From Amycolatopsis umgeniensis (lineage in GTDB: Bacteria; Actinomycetota; Actinomycetes; Mycobacteriales; Pseudonocardiaceae): DNA of 64,000 nt. Position numbers and translations under genes: made by a program. The DNA lies in contig NZ_JACHMX010000001.1 in NCBI RefSeq assembly GCF_014205155.1, positions 930,001 through 994,000 on the forward strand, given 5' to 3'. Position 1 is the first letter of the stretch. Each line of letters starts with the position of its first letter. The notes beneath the pieces were generated by a model. It was not told the origin of the DNA, searched no databases, and saw only the letters and a program-made list of their open reading frames with translations. Below are positions 52,891 through 60,513 of this stretch, piece by piece.

Positions 52891-54501
52891 CTAGTGGCGA
52901 AAGGCTTCGGCGAGCCACCACGAGCCGCCGTCGTCGGCGATCTTGGCGTCGACGACGAGCGGCGCGTCCCGTGGTCCGCCGAGCCATTCCGTGACGGCGG
53001 CCAGGTCTTCGACCGAGCGCACGGTGACGCCGTCGCAGCCGAAGCCCCGGCCGATCGCCGCGATATCGGTGTCGGGGAACCGGACCGTGGTCATGTCCGC
53101 GGCGCCGAAGTGGTGGATCTCGGCGCCGTACGCGGCGTCGTTGTAGACGACGACCACGAGCGGGATCCGCAGCCGGACAGCGGTTTCCAGCTCCGAGATG
53201 GCCATGTGGAACCCGCCGTCGCCGACGCCGAGCACCGGCAGCCTGTCCGGTCTGGCCAGTGCCGCGCCGATCGCCGTCCCCAAGCCGAGGCCGACGCATT
53301 GGAACGCCTGGGTGAAACAGAAACCGTTCTCGTCGGGGACGGACAGGTACGCGCTCGGGTAGCCCATGAAGTTGCCGGAGTCGATCGAGACCACACGTTC
53401 TTCCGGGAGGATCTCGTCGAGCCGTCGGCTGAGCGTGCGGGGATCGATCCGCCCGTTGCCGGACAGGTCGTCATACGGGACGACGCTCCAGCTCGTCGTG
53501 GGGATTCGCGGTCTCTTGGCGCCGTGGCCACGTGTGCCGAGTTCCGCGTGGACGTCGGCGGCGGTGCTGGTGACGTCGCCGACCACGCCGAGGTCGATCG
53601 GCCGGTGCGCGCCGAGCGCGGCCTGCTCGACGTCGACCTGGACCAGCCGGGCGTCCGGGCCGAGGAGCGTGCCGTGCCGGGTGGTCCACATGTTCAGCGC
53701 GCACCCCCAGCCGATCACGAGGTCCGCGTTTCCGATGAGGTCCGCCGCGGCGGGTGAGGAAAAGCCGCCCGAGATCCCGATCGAGAAGGGGTCGCCCTCG
53801 AAGAGACCGTGTGCCACCGCCGAAGTCGCCAACAGCGCGCCGGAGACTTCGGCGAGTTCCCTGAGTGGTGCCGAGCTCTCCCGTGCGCCGCGACCGGCGA
53901 TGAACACCGGCCGCCGCGCTCCGGCGAGGAGGTCGGCGAGTTTCGCGACCGCCTGACGGTCCGGCCGGATCGGCGCCGGGCCGGGGATTTCCGGCACCGG
54001 GACCGCTTCGGGCGCTTCGTGGGCCTGGACGTCGAGCGGGAGGTTGAGCAGGACGGTCCGGCGTTGCCGCACGGCCGTCCGGTACGCGCGGACGGTGTCG
54101 GCGATCGCGGTCGGCGCACCGTGGACGCGTTCCGGCACGGCGCCGACGGCGGTCGCGAGCGCGTCCTGGTCGATCCGGAAGTTGGACAGCACCGCCGACG
54201 CCGCGGTGTCGGCGGTCAGGACGATCATCGGCGTCCGGCTCTTGGCCGCCTCGGTGATCCCGGTGAGCGCGTTGGTCAACCCGACACCCTGGTGGAGACT
54301 CAGCACCGACACGCGGCCGCTCATCCGCGCGTACGCGTCGGCCATACTCGCCGCGCCGCCCTCGTGCCGCGCGGCGACGAACCGCACGCCGCCTTCCCGC
54401 AACCCGTTGGTGGCCACGAAGTTGCCGCTGCCCACCACCCCGAACGCGGCCCCCACCCCGAGTTCCGCGAGGGTGTGGCCGACCAGCTCCGCGACGTTCA
54501 T
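52891..54501 (-). CDS. Thiamine diphosphate-dependent enzyme, acetolactate synthase-like
   Basis: This 536-residue protein has the three-domain layout of the ThDP decarboxylase/synthase family. The N-terminal Pyr domain has the proton-relay Glu in RHEGGAASMADAYAR (about residues 45-59). The central domain is from about 185. The C-terminal PP domain has the ThDP-Mg motif LGVGDGGFHMAISELETAVR followed by NDAAYGAE (about 425-465). Acetolactate synthases, benzoylformate decarboxylases and similar lyases share this layout. The residues that would assign a substrate are not decisive. It is translationally coupled to a cyclase-family gene upstream (ATGA overlap), so the two act in one pathway. Confidence 0.88.
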   Translation of the reverse strand: MNVAELVGHTLAELGVGAAFGVVGSGNFVATNGLREGGVRFVAARHEGGAASMADAYARMSGRVSVLSLHQGVGLTNALTGITEAAKSRTPMIVLTADTAASAVLSNFRIDQDALATAVGAVPERVHGAPTAIADTVRAYRTAVRQRRTVLLNLPLDVQAHEAPEAVPVPEIPGPAPIRPDRQAVAKLADLLAGARRPVFIAGRGARESSAPLRELAEVSGALLATSAVAHGLFEGDPFSIGISGGFSSPAAADLIGNADLVIGWGCALNMWTTRHGTLLGPDARLVQVDVEQAALGAHRPIDLGVVGDVTSTAADVHAELGTRGHGAKRPRIPTTSWSVVPYDDLSGNGRIDPRTLSRRLDEILPEERVVSIDSGNFMGYPSAYLSVPDENGFCFTQAFQCVGLGLGTAIGAALARPDRLPVLGVGDGGFHMAISELETAVRLRIPLVVVVYNDAAYGAEIHHFGAADMTTVRFPDTDIAAIGRGFGCDGVTVRSVEDLAAVTEWLGGPRDAPLVVDAKIADDGGSWWLAEAFRH

Positions 54502-55274
54502 ACCCGCTCGACCAACGCGTAGACCCGGGCGGGACTGCCGGAGCCGCCGACGATCGGGAGCGGGCTGACGACCAGCAAGGCTCCGGTGGGCGGCAGGCTC
54601 GCCAGGTTCCGCAGCTGCGTCAGACCGTGTTTTCCCGCCCCCAGAAGGAGTTCATGGCAAGGGAAGGCCGGTTCGAGGGCCAGCGCCTGACCCGCGTCGG
54701 TGCCGACGGTCTCCACGCCGAACCCGGTGATCGGCGCCTCGTCCGCGAGCCAGCGAGCACATTCCGCCGAGACGCCCGGCGTATGCGGGCCGTTCTCGTC
54801 GTTGTTGAGGAAGGCCTCCTGGTCGTGCGACCGGGCGTCCCACCCCGTGCGGTAGAGCAGCCAGCCGCCGTCGGGCAGTGGCCCGTTCTCGCGCTCCCAC
54901 TCGCGGACGTCTTCTATGGACAGCAGGAAATCCGGATCTTCGGCCGCGCGAGCCGACGCGTCGAGCACCACCGCCGGCGCGACCAGCGACCGCAACGGCA
55001 CCTCGGAGACGTCGTGGCCGTCCTTGCCCGACAGCCAATGCACCGGGACGTCGAGATGGGTCCCGGTGTGCTCGCCGGTGTGGATGTTGTTCCAGTACCA
55101 GCGCGGCCCGCGCTCGTCGTACCGGCTGATCTCCTCGAGACCGAACGGGATCGTGTTCGCGAACGGCTCCGGCAGCTGGAGGATCGGGGTGCTCGCGCTC
55201 AAGGGGGCGGTGAGATCGACGACCTCGATCGCACCCGTGGTGATCGCGGTGTTCAACTGGGCCAACAACGACAT
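54498..55274 (-). CDS. Cyclase family metal hydrolase (kynurenine formamidase-like)
   Basis: This 258-residue protein has the PF04199 metal motif HTGEHTGTHLDVPVHW (about residues 64-79, HxGTHxD) and the second signature segment LYRTGWDARS near 138. Relatives hydrolyse N-formylkynurenine, isatin or cyclic amides. It is the first gene of a two-gene operon with a ThDP-dependent enzyme, which is not a usual kynurenine partner, so another substrate is likely. Start codon GTG or ATG at 55274 with CGGGAGG just upstream. Confidence 0.88.
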   Translation of the reverse strand: MSLLAQLNTAITTGAIEVVDLTAPLSASTPILQLPEPFANTIPFGLEEISRYDERGPRWYWNNIHTGEHTGTHLDVPVHWLSGKDGHDVSEVPLRSLVAPAVVLDASARAAEDPDFLLSIEDVREWERENGPLPDGGWLLYRTGWDARSHDQEAFLNNDENGPHTPGVSAECARWLADEAPITGFGVETVGTDAGQALALEPAFPCHELLLGAGKHGLTQLRNLASLPPTGALLVVSPLPIVGGSGSPARVYALVERV

Positions 55275-55402
55275 GCGTGCCTCCCGGGGGTTGCTGCGGC
55301 GTCTCGATCACCTTAGGCGGATACGGGGCAGGTGGGCAGGGTTCTCGCGGCGGCGGCGTGATGGGTCGGGTGGCGTGACGAGGTCCGGTGGGGTGTCGCG
55401 TT

Positions 55403-55569
55403 TAGGCGCTGCCGGAGTAAGTCTGGTCGATGGGCTTCGTGATCCAGGTGGTTCCTGGCGGTGCGGGCGGTTCTGCCTCGTACCGGGTTGTACTCGGCTG
55501 GACCGTCCGTGCCGTCAGGGACCAGCTGGGCGCGAAGACCGCGAGCATGACTTACTCCGGCAGCGCCTA
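55403..55569. mobile_element. Small non-autonomous element (MITE-like), copy B, inserted in a palindromic repeat
   Basis: Perfect 19-bp inverted ends, GGCGCTGCCGGAGTAAGTC at 55405-55423 and its complement at 55549-55567, are each flanked by TA (55403-55404 and 55568-55569). The 163-bp element carries no transposase. Removing it and one TA leaves a sequence closely matching the repeat at 55703-55740, so this is a clear insertion with TA target duplication, as for IS630/mariner-type transposition. The core shares two 19-base blocks (55427-55445 and 55526-55544) with copy A at 35741. A 46-codon ORF (55430-55570) runs through it, but copy A does not keep the frame. Confidence 0.8.
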
Positions 55570-55610
55570 GGCGACTCAATGCGGGCTCCTGGGCCCGCCT
55601 GTCGGCTTCG

Positions 55611-55669
55611 GGTGTCGCGAAAGCCACTTTCGAGACGTCTGGTGTCCCGAAAGTGGCTTTCGCGACACC
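55611..55669. repeat. Perfect 22-bp inverted repeat (intergenic hairpin)
   Basis: The 22 bases at 55611-55632 (starting GGTGTCGCGAAAG) are the exact reverse complement of 55648-55669, with a 15-base loop that itself contains AGACGTCT. The stem would be very stable in RNA or single-stranded DNA. It lies between the mobile element and the palindrome next to the third HNH gene. It looks like a member of an intergenic repeat family. Confidence 0.8.
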
Positions 55670-55702
55670 GCCGCCCGCCTGGTTTCCTGCGACGGTGGGG
55701 CT

Positions 55703-55740
55703 ACGTGGCGCATTTAGTCGACTAAATGCGGACTCCCAGG
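55703..55740. repeat. 22-bp perfect palindrome with flanking repeat, upstream of HNH copy 3
   Basis: CGCATTTAGTC and its complement form a perfect 22-bp palindrome at 55709-55730. The flank (GCGGACTCCCAGG) is repeated in diverged form at 55571-55593, where the mobile element interrupted a second copy. It begins 80 bp before the predicted transcription start of the HNH gene. It could be an operator for that gene, but the repeat nature suggests an independent element. Confidence 0.65.
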
Positions 55741-55821
55741 AATGCGAACTGGCTTCATTACACTTTCGAGGAGATGGCCTATTTAGTCGAATACGTGTTC
55801 GATTCGAGGTATTATGGTGGA

Positions 55822-57069
55822 GTGTCCAGTCAGCGCATCCTCGAGCCGCCGCAGGAGCTGTGGCGTGCCGGTGCGCGGGAACTCGCGCACGGCGTGGTCG
55901 AGCGGATGTCGGTGGCACGTCAGGCACTGGCGGAGGTCGGGCAGTTCCTCGCGGAGATCGAATCCCGCGGGCCGATGGAACTCTTCGGGCACGGCTCCAC
56001 CGCGGGCTGGTTCGCCGAAACCGCCCGGATCACCCCCAAAGAAGCCCGCGACACCCTCACACGCGCACTAGCGGTGAACGAGGGCCGCAACCTCGACGGC
56101 ACCCCGGCACCCGCGTTCGCGCCGATCGCCGGTGCCGCCGCGGCCGACGGCGAACTCGGCCACCAGCACCTCGACCCGATCCTCACGGTACTGAAGAAAA
56201 TCCCCGCCGAAGCCTCGACCGAAGACCGGTCCGGGGCGGAACAGATCCTGGTCAACCTCGCCCGCCACGCCGGACCCCAAGAAATCACCAACATCGGCGC
56301 GGAACTCCTGGCCCACCTCGACCCCGACGGCAACGAACCCAAAGACGACGACCTGCCTCCACCGTCCCGCGAGGTCTACCTGCGCAAACGCGACGACGGC
56401 TGGTGGCGGCTCAACGGCCTCCTCGACCCCGAATTCGGCGCGAGAGCCAACGCCCTGTTCGAAACCTGGGGACAACGAAGACCCGCCGACGAAGACGGGA
56501 ACCACGACCCGCGCACTCCCGGTGAGCGCAACGGGGACGCCCTCTTCGACGCCATCCACTACGCCATGACCAACGACAAAGCCCCGACTTTGTCCGGAGA
56601 CCGCACCACCGTGGTGGTCACCATCCCCCTCGACACCCTGACCTCAGGACTCGGATCCGCCTGCATAGACGAGGTCACCCAGATCACCGCCCGCCACGCC
56701 CGCATGCTGGCCTGCGACGCGAAGATCATCCCCGCCGTCCTCGGCTCCGACAGCGAACCCCTCGACATCGGCCGCGCCACCCGCACCGTCACCCCAGCAC
56801 AACGACGCGCCCTGAACCTCCGCGACCACGGCTGCGCGTTCCCCGGCTGCCATCGGAAACCGAAACACTGCGAAGCCCACCACATACTCCCCTGGGGCCA
56901 CCTCGGCGACACCGACCTCAACAACCTCTGCCTGCTCTGCCGCTACCACCACCTGGTCATCCACGGCCAATCAGGCTGGACAGTCCGCATCGCCACCGAC
57001 GGCCGACCCGAATTCATCCCACCCCAATACCTCGACCCGCTACAACAACCCCGCCGCAACAAACGCTGA
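55822..57069 (+). CDS. DUF222 / HNH endonuclease domain protein, copy 3
   Basis: This 415-residue protein has a DUF222 domain (about residues 10-290, including QILVNLARHAGPQEITNIG and LDPDGNEP) and an HNH domain with CAFPGCHRKPKHCEAHHILP and LLCRYHHLVIHG near 335-380. I place the start at GTG 55822: a TATTAT -10 box lies 6 nt upstream (55810-55815), so the mRNA is probably leaderless. The frame is open back to 55726 only through repeat sequence. It lies in a repeat-rich accessory stretch next to a mobile element. The role of the family is unknown. Confidence 0.9.
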   Translation: MSSQRILEPPQELWRAGARELAHGVVERMSVARQALAEVGQFLAEIESRGPMELFGHGSTAGWFAETARITPKEARDTLTRALAVNEGRNLDGTPAPAFAPIAGAAAADGELGHQHLDPILTVLKKIPAEASTEDRSGAEQILVNLARHAGPQEITNIGAELLAHLDPDGNEPKDDDLPPPSREVYLRKRDDGWWRLNGLLDPEFGARANALFETWGQRRPADEDGNHDPRTPGERNGDALFDAIHYAMTNDKAPTLSGDRTTVVVTIPLDTLTSGLGSACIDEVTQITARHARMLACDAKIIPAVLGSDSEPLDIGRATRTVTPAQRRALNLRDHGCAFPGCHRKPKHCEAHHILPWGHLGDTDLNNLCLLCRYHHLVIHGQSGWTVRIATDGRPEFIPPQYLDPLQQPRRNKR

Positions 57070-57071
57070 AC

Positions 57072-57103
57072 CCGAGGAGCCCGCCGGTAGGCGGGCCCCT
57101 CGG
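57072..57103. terminator. Bidirectional terminator hairpin between convergent genes
   Basis: A 13-bp stem with one mismatch: CCGAGG then GCCCGCC (57072-57085) pairs with GGCGGGC then CCTCGG (57090-57103) around a GGTA loop. It starts 3 bp after the HNH gene and ends 12 bp before the end of the convergent dGTPase gene. No U-tract is seen on either side, as is common in actinobacteria. Confidence 0.75.
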
Positions 57104-57114
57104 CATGCCCTCGT

Positions 57115-58467
57115 TCAGTTGAACCAGGTACCGAACATCGAACTCTGCGACCGTCCCGCCAATCGCTTCCCGAGATCGACGGCCTGCGCCTCGGTGAGCA
57201 GGCAGATGTAGTCGGTGACCGCCCGGGCACATCGAGCGTCCTTGTTCTTCTCGAAAGTTCCCTTGGCCTCATCGTCACGCTTGATGTCGCGGTAGATCAC
57301 GCGGAGCTGGATGGGGATCTTCGGACTGTTCGGTGACTTCTCCAGGCACGCGAGCAAGCGATCGAAGAGCGAACCGATGATGCTCTTCTGGCCTTCCTGG
57401 TGGATCGCCAGCGGCGGTCTGTCGATCACGTAGAACCAAGTGAGCTCTTTCAAGGCCGCGACCCGGTATTGACTTTCTTGATCGACCTCCACATAGGGAG
57501 GTCCATCGACGAGCCGGACGGCATCGACGAACCTGGTGAGATGGTCGCTGGTGATCATGTTCATCCGGACACGGTTCTCACGGGTGTCCCAGCATCGCGA
57601 CCGAAGGCTCCTGCCGAATTCCTTGAGGATCTCGTCGATCTGCTCTTCGAAGCGGTATTCGTTGAACCCGGTGACCTTCTTCAGACGGCGGCATCCGTGC
57701 TTGATCATCCGATCCCTGTCCACCGCGAGATTGTGCAAGGGGATCAACCCCGCGCGGAAATAGTCCTCGAGATCGTGGGTCGCGTAGCTGATGTCGTCGG
57801 CCCAGTCCATCAGGATCGCGTTCGCGGACCTCAGCTCACCGGAGCTTTTCTGTCTCACCCAACCGAAGTCGACCCGTTCGGTCTGATAAGCGCCCCATTT
57901 GTCGCCGTAGCCGCGGTCGGTCCACGACGCCGTCGGCTTGGCGGAATCACGCGGCTTGAGACGCGGATACTTGAGGATCGCGTTCAGTGTCGCCTGGGTC
58001 AGGTTGAGGCCCGGGTGCTCCATCTTCCGCCGGGCGAGTTTCGTCACCACACGGAAGGACTGCGCGTTCCCCTCGAAACCTTCGAGCCCGCCGACCTGGG
58101 CGAGGTGCTGATCAAGGACCTCTTCGGCGATGTGGCCGAACGGCGGATGCCCGATGTCGTGCACGAGCCCCGCCGTCTCGACGACGTCTTCGTTCAGATC
58201 AGAGCCCGCCGGGAACTCCGGCTCGTCCGATTGAAAGCGCAGGTGCTGCACGAGTCTTCGCCCCATCTGCGCGACTTTCAAACTGTGCGTGAGCCGGTTG
58301 TGCAGCACCAGTTGCTCATTGACCGCGGCGACCTGCGCCACCCCGGCCAGCCTCCGAAACGCGGATGAATAGAGCACCCGGTCGCGGTCTCGCTGATACG
58401 CGTCCCGGTATGTCTCCTTCTCGTGCACTTTGTGGCGCCGAGCAGTTCCGAACGTCCCCTCCGACAT
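57115..58467 (-). CDS. dgt: dGTPase-like HD-domain deoxynucleotide triphosphohydrolase
   Basis: This 450-residue enzyme has the HD phosphohydrolase core. The first metal His is in NRLTHSLKVAQMGRR (about residues 56-70), HD is in TAGLVHDIGHPPFGHIAEEV (about 100-119), and the final Asp is in DWADDISYATHDLEDYF near 220. SSAFRRLAGVAQV (about 35-47) is typical of the Dgt family. It cleaves dNTPs to the nucleoside and tripolyphosphate, keeping nucleotide pools low; some relatives defend against phage. The ATG at 58467 is chosen because GAGGAGG lies 5 nt upstream. It is a single gene with its own promoter. Confidence 0.93.
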   Translation of the reverse strand: MSEGTFGTARRHKVHEKETYRDAYQRDRDRVLYSSAFRRLAGVAQVAAVNEQLVLHNRLTHSLKVAQMGRRLVQHLRFQSDEPEFPAGSDLNEDVVETAGLVHDIGHPPFGHIAEEVLDQHLAQVGGLEGFEGNAQSFRVVTKLARRKMEHPGLNLTQATLNAILKYPRLKPRDSAKPTASWTDRGYGDKWGAYQTERVDFGWVRQKSSGELRSANAILMDWADDISYATHDLEDYFRAGLIPLHNLAVDRDRMIKHGCRRLKKVTGFNEYRFEEQIDEILKEFGRSLRSRCWDTRENRVRMNMITSDHLTRFVDAVRLVDGPPYVEVDQESQYRVAALKELTWFYVIDRPPLAIHQEGQKSIIGSLFDRLLACLEKSPNSPKIPIQLRVIYRDIKRDDEAKGTFEKNKDARCARAVTDYICLLTEAQAVDLGKRLAGRSQSSMFGTWFN

Positions 58468-58580
58468 GGTCGCCTCCTCGTCGTAGCTCCAAAGAGCCTT
58501 GAAAAGAAGGCGGACCACAGCAGAAGACCGTTAACCACTTCGGTGAAGGGGTATTCGTTCGCGACCGAACCGCAATCCGG

Positions 58581-59444
58581 TCAGTCCACTATCGCCAAGT
58601 CGAGACCCCGCAGCCGTTCCTGGTCCGCGATGACATCGATCTCGGCGATCTTCCCGTCCTTGAACGTGAAGGCGAGCACCACCGAAGGCCGCCCTTCGTC
58701 GGCCATCACAAGGCCGATGCCGCCGTTCACCAGCGCGAGCTGAGTGACAGCCGCCCGCACCGAAGCGGCCGCGGCACCCCTGGCCACCACACCAGCGCCC
58801 TGCAGGAAGATCGGCGCGCGCGAGGGGCCCGCCGCTTTGTCGGCACGGAGGACGACGTCGGGGTGGAGCAACTCCAGGAGTGCTTCGAAGTCCCCTCCGC
58901 GAGCCGCGGCCAGGTAGGCGTCGACGACCTGGCGCCGTCGCGCGAGGTCCGGTTCCGCGGCGGCGGAGCGGCCTTGGACGCGGCGCCGTGCGCGGCTCGC
59001 GAGTTGCCTCGCGGCGGCCGGCGTGCGGTCGATCAGCGGGGCGATCTCGTCGAACGGCACGGCGAACATGTCGTGCAGGACGAACGCGAGCCGCTCGGCG
59101 GGTGCCAGCGTGTCCAGGACCACCAGCATCGCCAGCCCGATCGAGTCGGCGAGCACCGCGTCGGCGGCGGGGTCGACCGAGGTGTCGACGGGCTCCGAGG
59201 ACGCGGCGTCGAGCGGTTCCTCACGCCGGTGGTCGCGCGAGCGCAACACGTTCAGGCACACCCGCGCCACCACCGTGGTCAGCCAGCCGCCGAGGTTCTC
59301 GATCTCCCCGGCGTCGGTCCGGTTGAGCCGCAACCACGTGTCCTGGACGGCGTCCTCGGCCTCACTGGCCGAGCCCAGCATCCGGTACGCCACGGCCCGC
59401 AGCCTGACACGGTGTTCCTCGAAAAGTTCCGTCAGCCGATCCAC
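58581..59444 (-). CDS. sigJ: SigJ-type (ECF41-like) RNA polymerase sigma factor with SnoaL-like tail
   Basis: This 287-residue sigma factor has region 2 FEEHRVRLRAVAYRMLGSAS and EAEDAVQDTWLRLNR (about residues 8-45). Region 4 starts at LAPAERLAFVLHDMFAVPFD (about 110-130) with ELIDRTPAAARQLASRARRR-like sequence. A C-terminal SnoaL/NTF2-like domain covers about 175-287. This extension acts as a built-in regulator in ECF41 sigma factors. GTG start at 59444 with GAGGAG 4 nt upstream. ECF41 sigma factors usually sit next to a carboxymuconolactone decarboxylase or oxidoreductase gene; none is seen adjacent here. Confidence 0.92.
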   Translation of the reverse strand: MDRLTELFEEHRVRLRAVAYRMLGSASEAEDAVQDTWLRLNRTDAGEIENLGGWLTTVVARVCLNVLRSRDHRREEPLDAASSEPVDTSVDPAADAVLADSIGLAMLVVLDTLAPAERLAFVLHDMFAVPFDEIAPLIDRTPAAARQLASRARRRVQGRSAAAEPDLARRRQVVDAYLAAARGGDFEALLELLHPDVVLRADKAAGPSRAPIFLQGAGVVARGAAAASVRAAVTQLALVNGGIGLVMADEGRPSVVLAFTFKDGKIAEIDVIADQERLRGLDLAIVD

Positions 59445-59478
59445 CGCACTCCTCGTTCCCGCAGAACCCCGATCACAT

Positions 59479-60393
59479 TTAACAACCCCCGAGATCGTCG
59501 GCGAACCGCACACCCGAAGACCGGTACGAAGCGGCCCTTTCGGCGGCCGTCGCCGGTGTCAAGACCTCGTTCTTCGCGTAGTAGACCCAATCCACCTGCT
59601 CGAGGTAGGTGCTCGTGCCGCCGGTGTGCTGTGTGAGGTCGATGAACCACTGGTTCAGGTTCAGGGACATGTTCTGCCGCGGATAGACGTCGAACGGCCC
59701 GCCGCGATCGTGGTCGGCCACCAGGGCGCCGTCGATGTAATACCGCACATGGCCGTCGGACACGGTCGCGGCCACGGAGTGCCAGCCGTCGATGCTGCGG
59801 CGCTGGCTGTCGCTCTTGTTCTCCGCGTACCAGGGGTCCGGCGTGTAGGTGTGCCAGCTGGTCTGGAAATTCACCGGCCCCGCCTCGCCCCAGCCGCCGT
59901 TCGGCAGGTACTCCGAGAAGTCCAGTTCGCTGTAGATCGGGTCGTTGGCGTAGCGGAGCGGGCTGATCGTGAAGAACGTCTGGTTGATCCGGTCACCGTC
60001 GGGGCCGGACGCCGGCGCGTCGGAGAAGCGGATCCGTGCCGCGTAGGTCCCTTCGAAGAACCGCCGGTCGGACTGCATGATCTCGGTCTGTGTCGTACCC
60101 GCGGACGTTCCGTCGGTGGCGGACGCGAGTTGCAGCACCTTGTCCCCGCCGGACGTCGGGAACGTGATGCCTTCCGGCGCCCACCGCGCGCCCGGGACCC
60201 CGGGGCCGCCGCCACCGGAGCGCACCTGCCAGCCGTGCTGTGAGAGCAGGCCGTCGGTGTGCGAGGCGTAGTGGAAGTCGTCGAACAACGCACCGCACGC
60301 GGCCGCGCCGCTCGCCGTCCCCGGCGCCAGCCCGAGCGAGGCGACCGACAACGCGGCCAAAGCGGCGAAACGGAACTTCTTCGAGTTCGGCAT
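59479..60393 (-). CDS. Secreted glycoside hydrolase family 16-like protein
   Basis: This protein has about 304 residues, with a signal peptide (FAALAALSVASLGLAPGTAS) and a beta-sandwich lectin/glucanase-like domain. The GH16 catalytic pattern ExDxxE appears as ELDFSEYLPNG (about residue 155), with FFEGTYAARIRFSD before and WHSVAATVSDGHVRYYIDG after it, all in the usual GH16 order. It probably cleaves a beta-glucan or related polysaccharide outside the cell. The ATG at 60393 has AAGGGG 8 nt upstream; GTG 60396 is an alternative. It is divergent from a GntR/UTRA regulator with a DasR-like operator between, which suggests sugar-controlled expression. Confidence 0.82.
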   Translation of the reverse strand: MPNSKKFRFAALAALSVASLGLAPGTASGAAACGALFDDFHYASHTDGLLSQHGWQVRSGGGGPGVPGARWAPEGITFPTSGGDKVLQLASATDGTSAGTTQTEIMQSDRRFFEGTYAARIRFSDAPASGPDGDRINQTFFTISPLRYANDPIYSELDFSEYLPNGGWGEAGPVNFQTSWHTYTPDPWYAENKSDSQRRSIDGWHSVAATVSDGHVRYYIDGALVADHDRGGPFDVYPRQNMSLNLNQWFIDLTQHTGGTSTYLEQVDWVYYAKNEVLTPATAAERAASYRSSGVRFADDLGGC

Positions 60394-60453
60394 CACTGTC
60401 CCCTTACCACTGGTCAGTTTTTACCAAGGTCTCCCCGTGAAGTGGTAAAGTCA

Positions 60454-60469
60454 ATAGGTCTAGACAACT
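60454..60469. promoter_or_regulatory. DasR-like GntR operator between GH16 and GntR genes
   Basis: ATAGGTCTAGACAACT contains the palindrome GTCTAGAC (60458-60465). It matches 13 of 16 positions of the dre consensus of DasR (ACTGGTCTAGACCACT), the model GntR/HutC-type regulator. TTGACT on the minus strand (about 60457-60452), a plausible -35 box of the GH16 gene, lies in the site. Confidence 0.6.
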
Positions 60470-60513
60470 TGTCCACCAGCCAATTCCGGATGACCACTGG
60501 GTAGGCTGTGGCC

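Noticed and set aside
55430..55570. 46-codon ORF inside mobile element copy B as a conserved small protein
   Set aside because: Copy A has insertions and deletions that shift the frame in the middle while keeping DNA blocks, so nucleotide rather than protein conservation is more likely.
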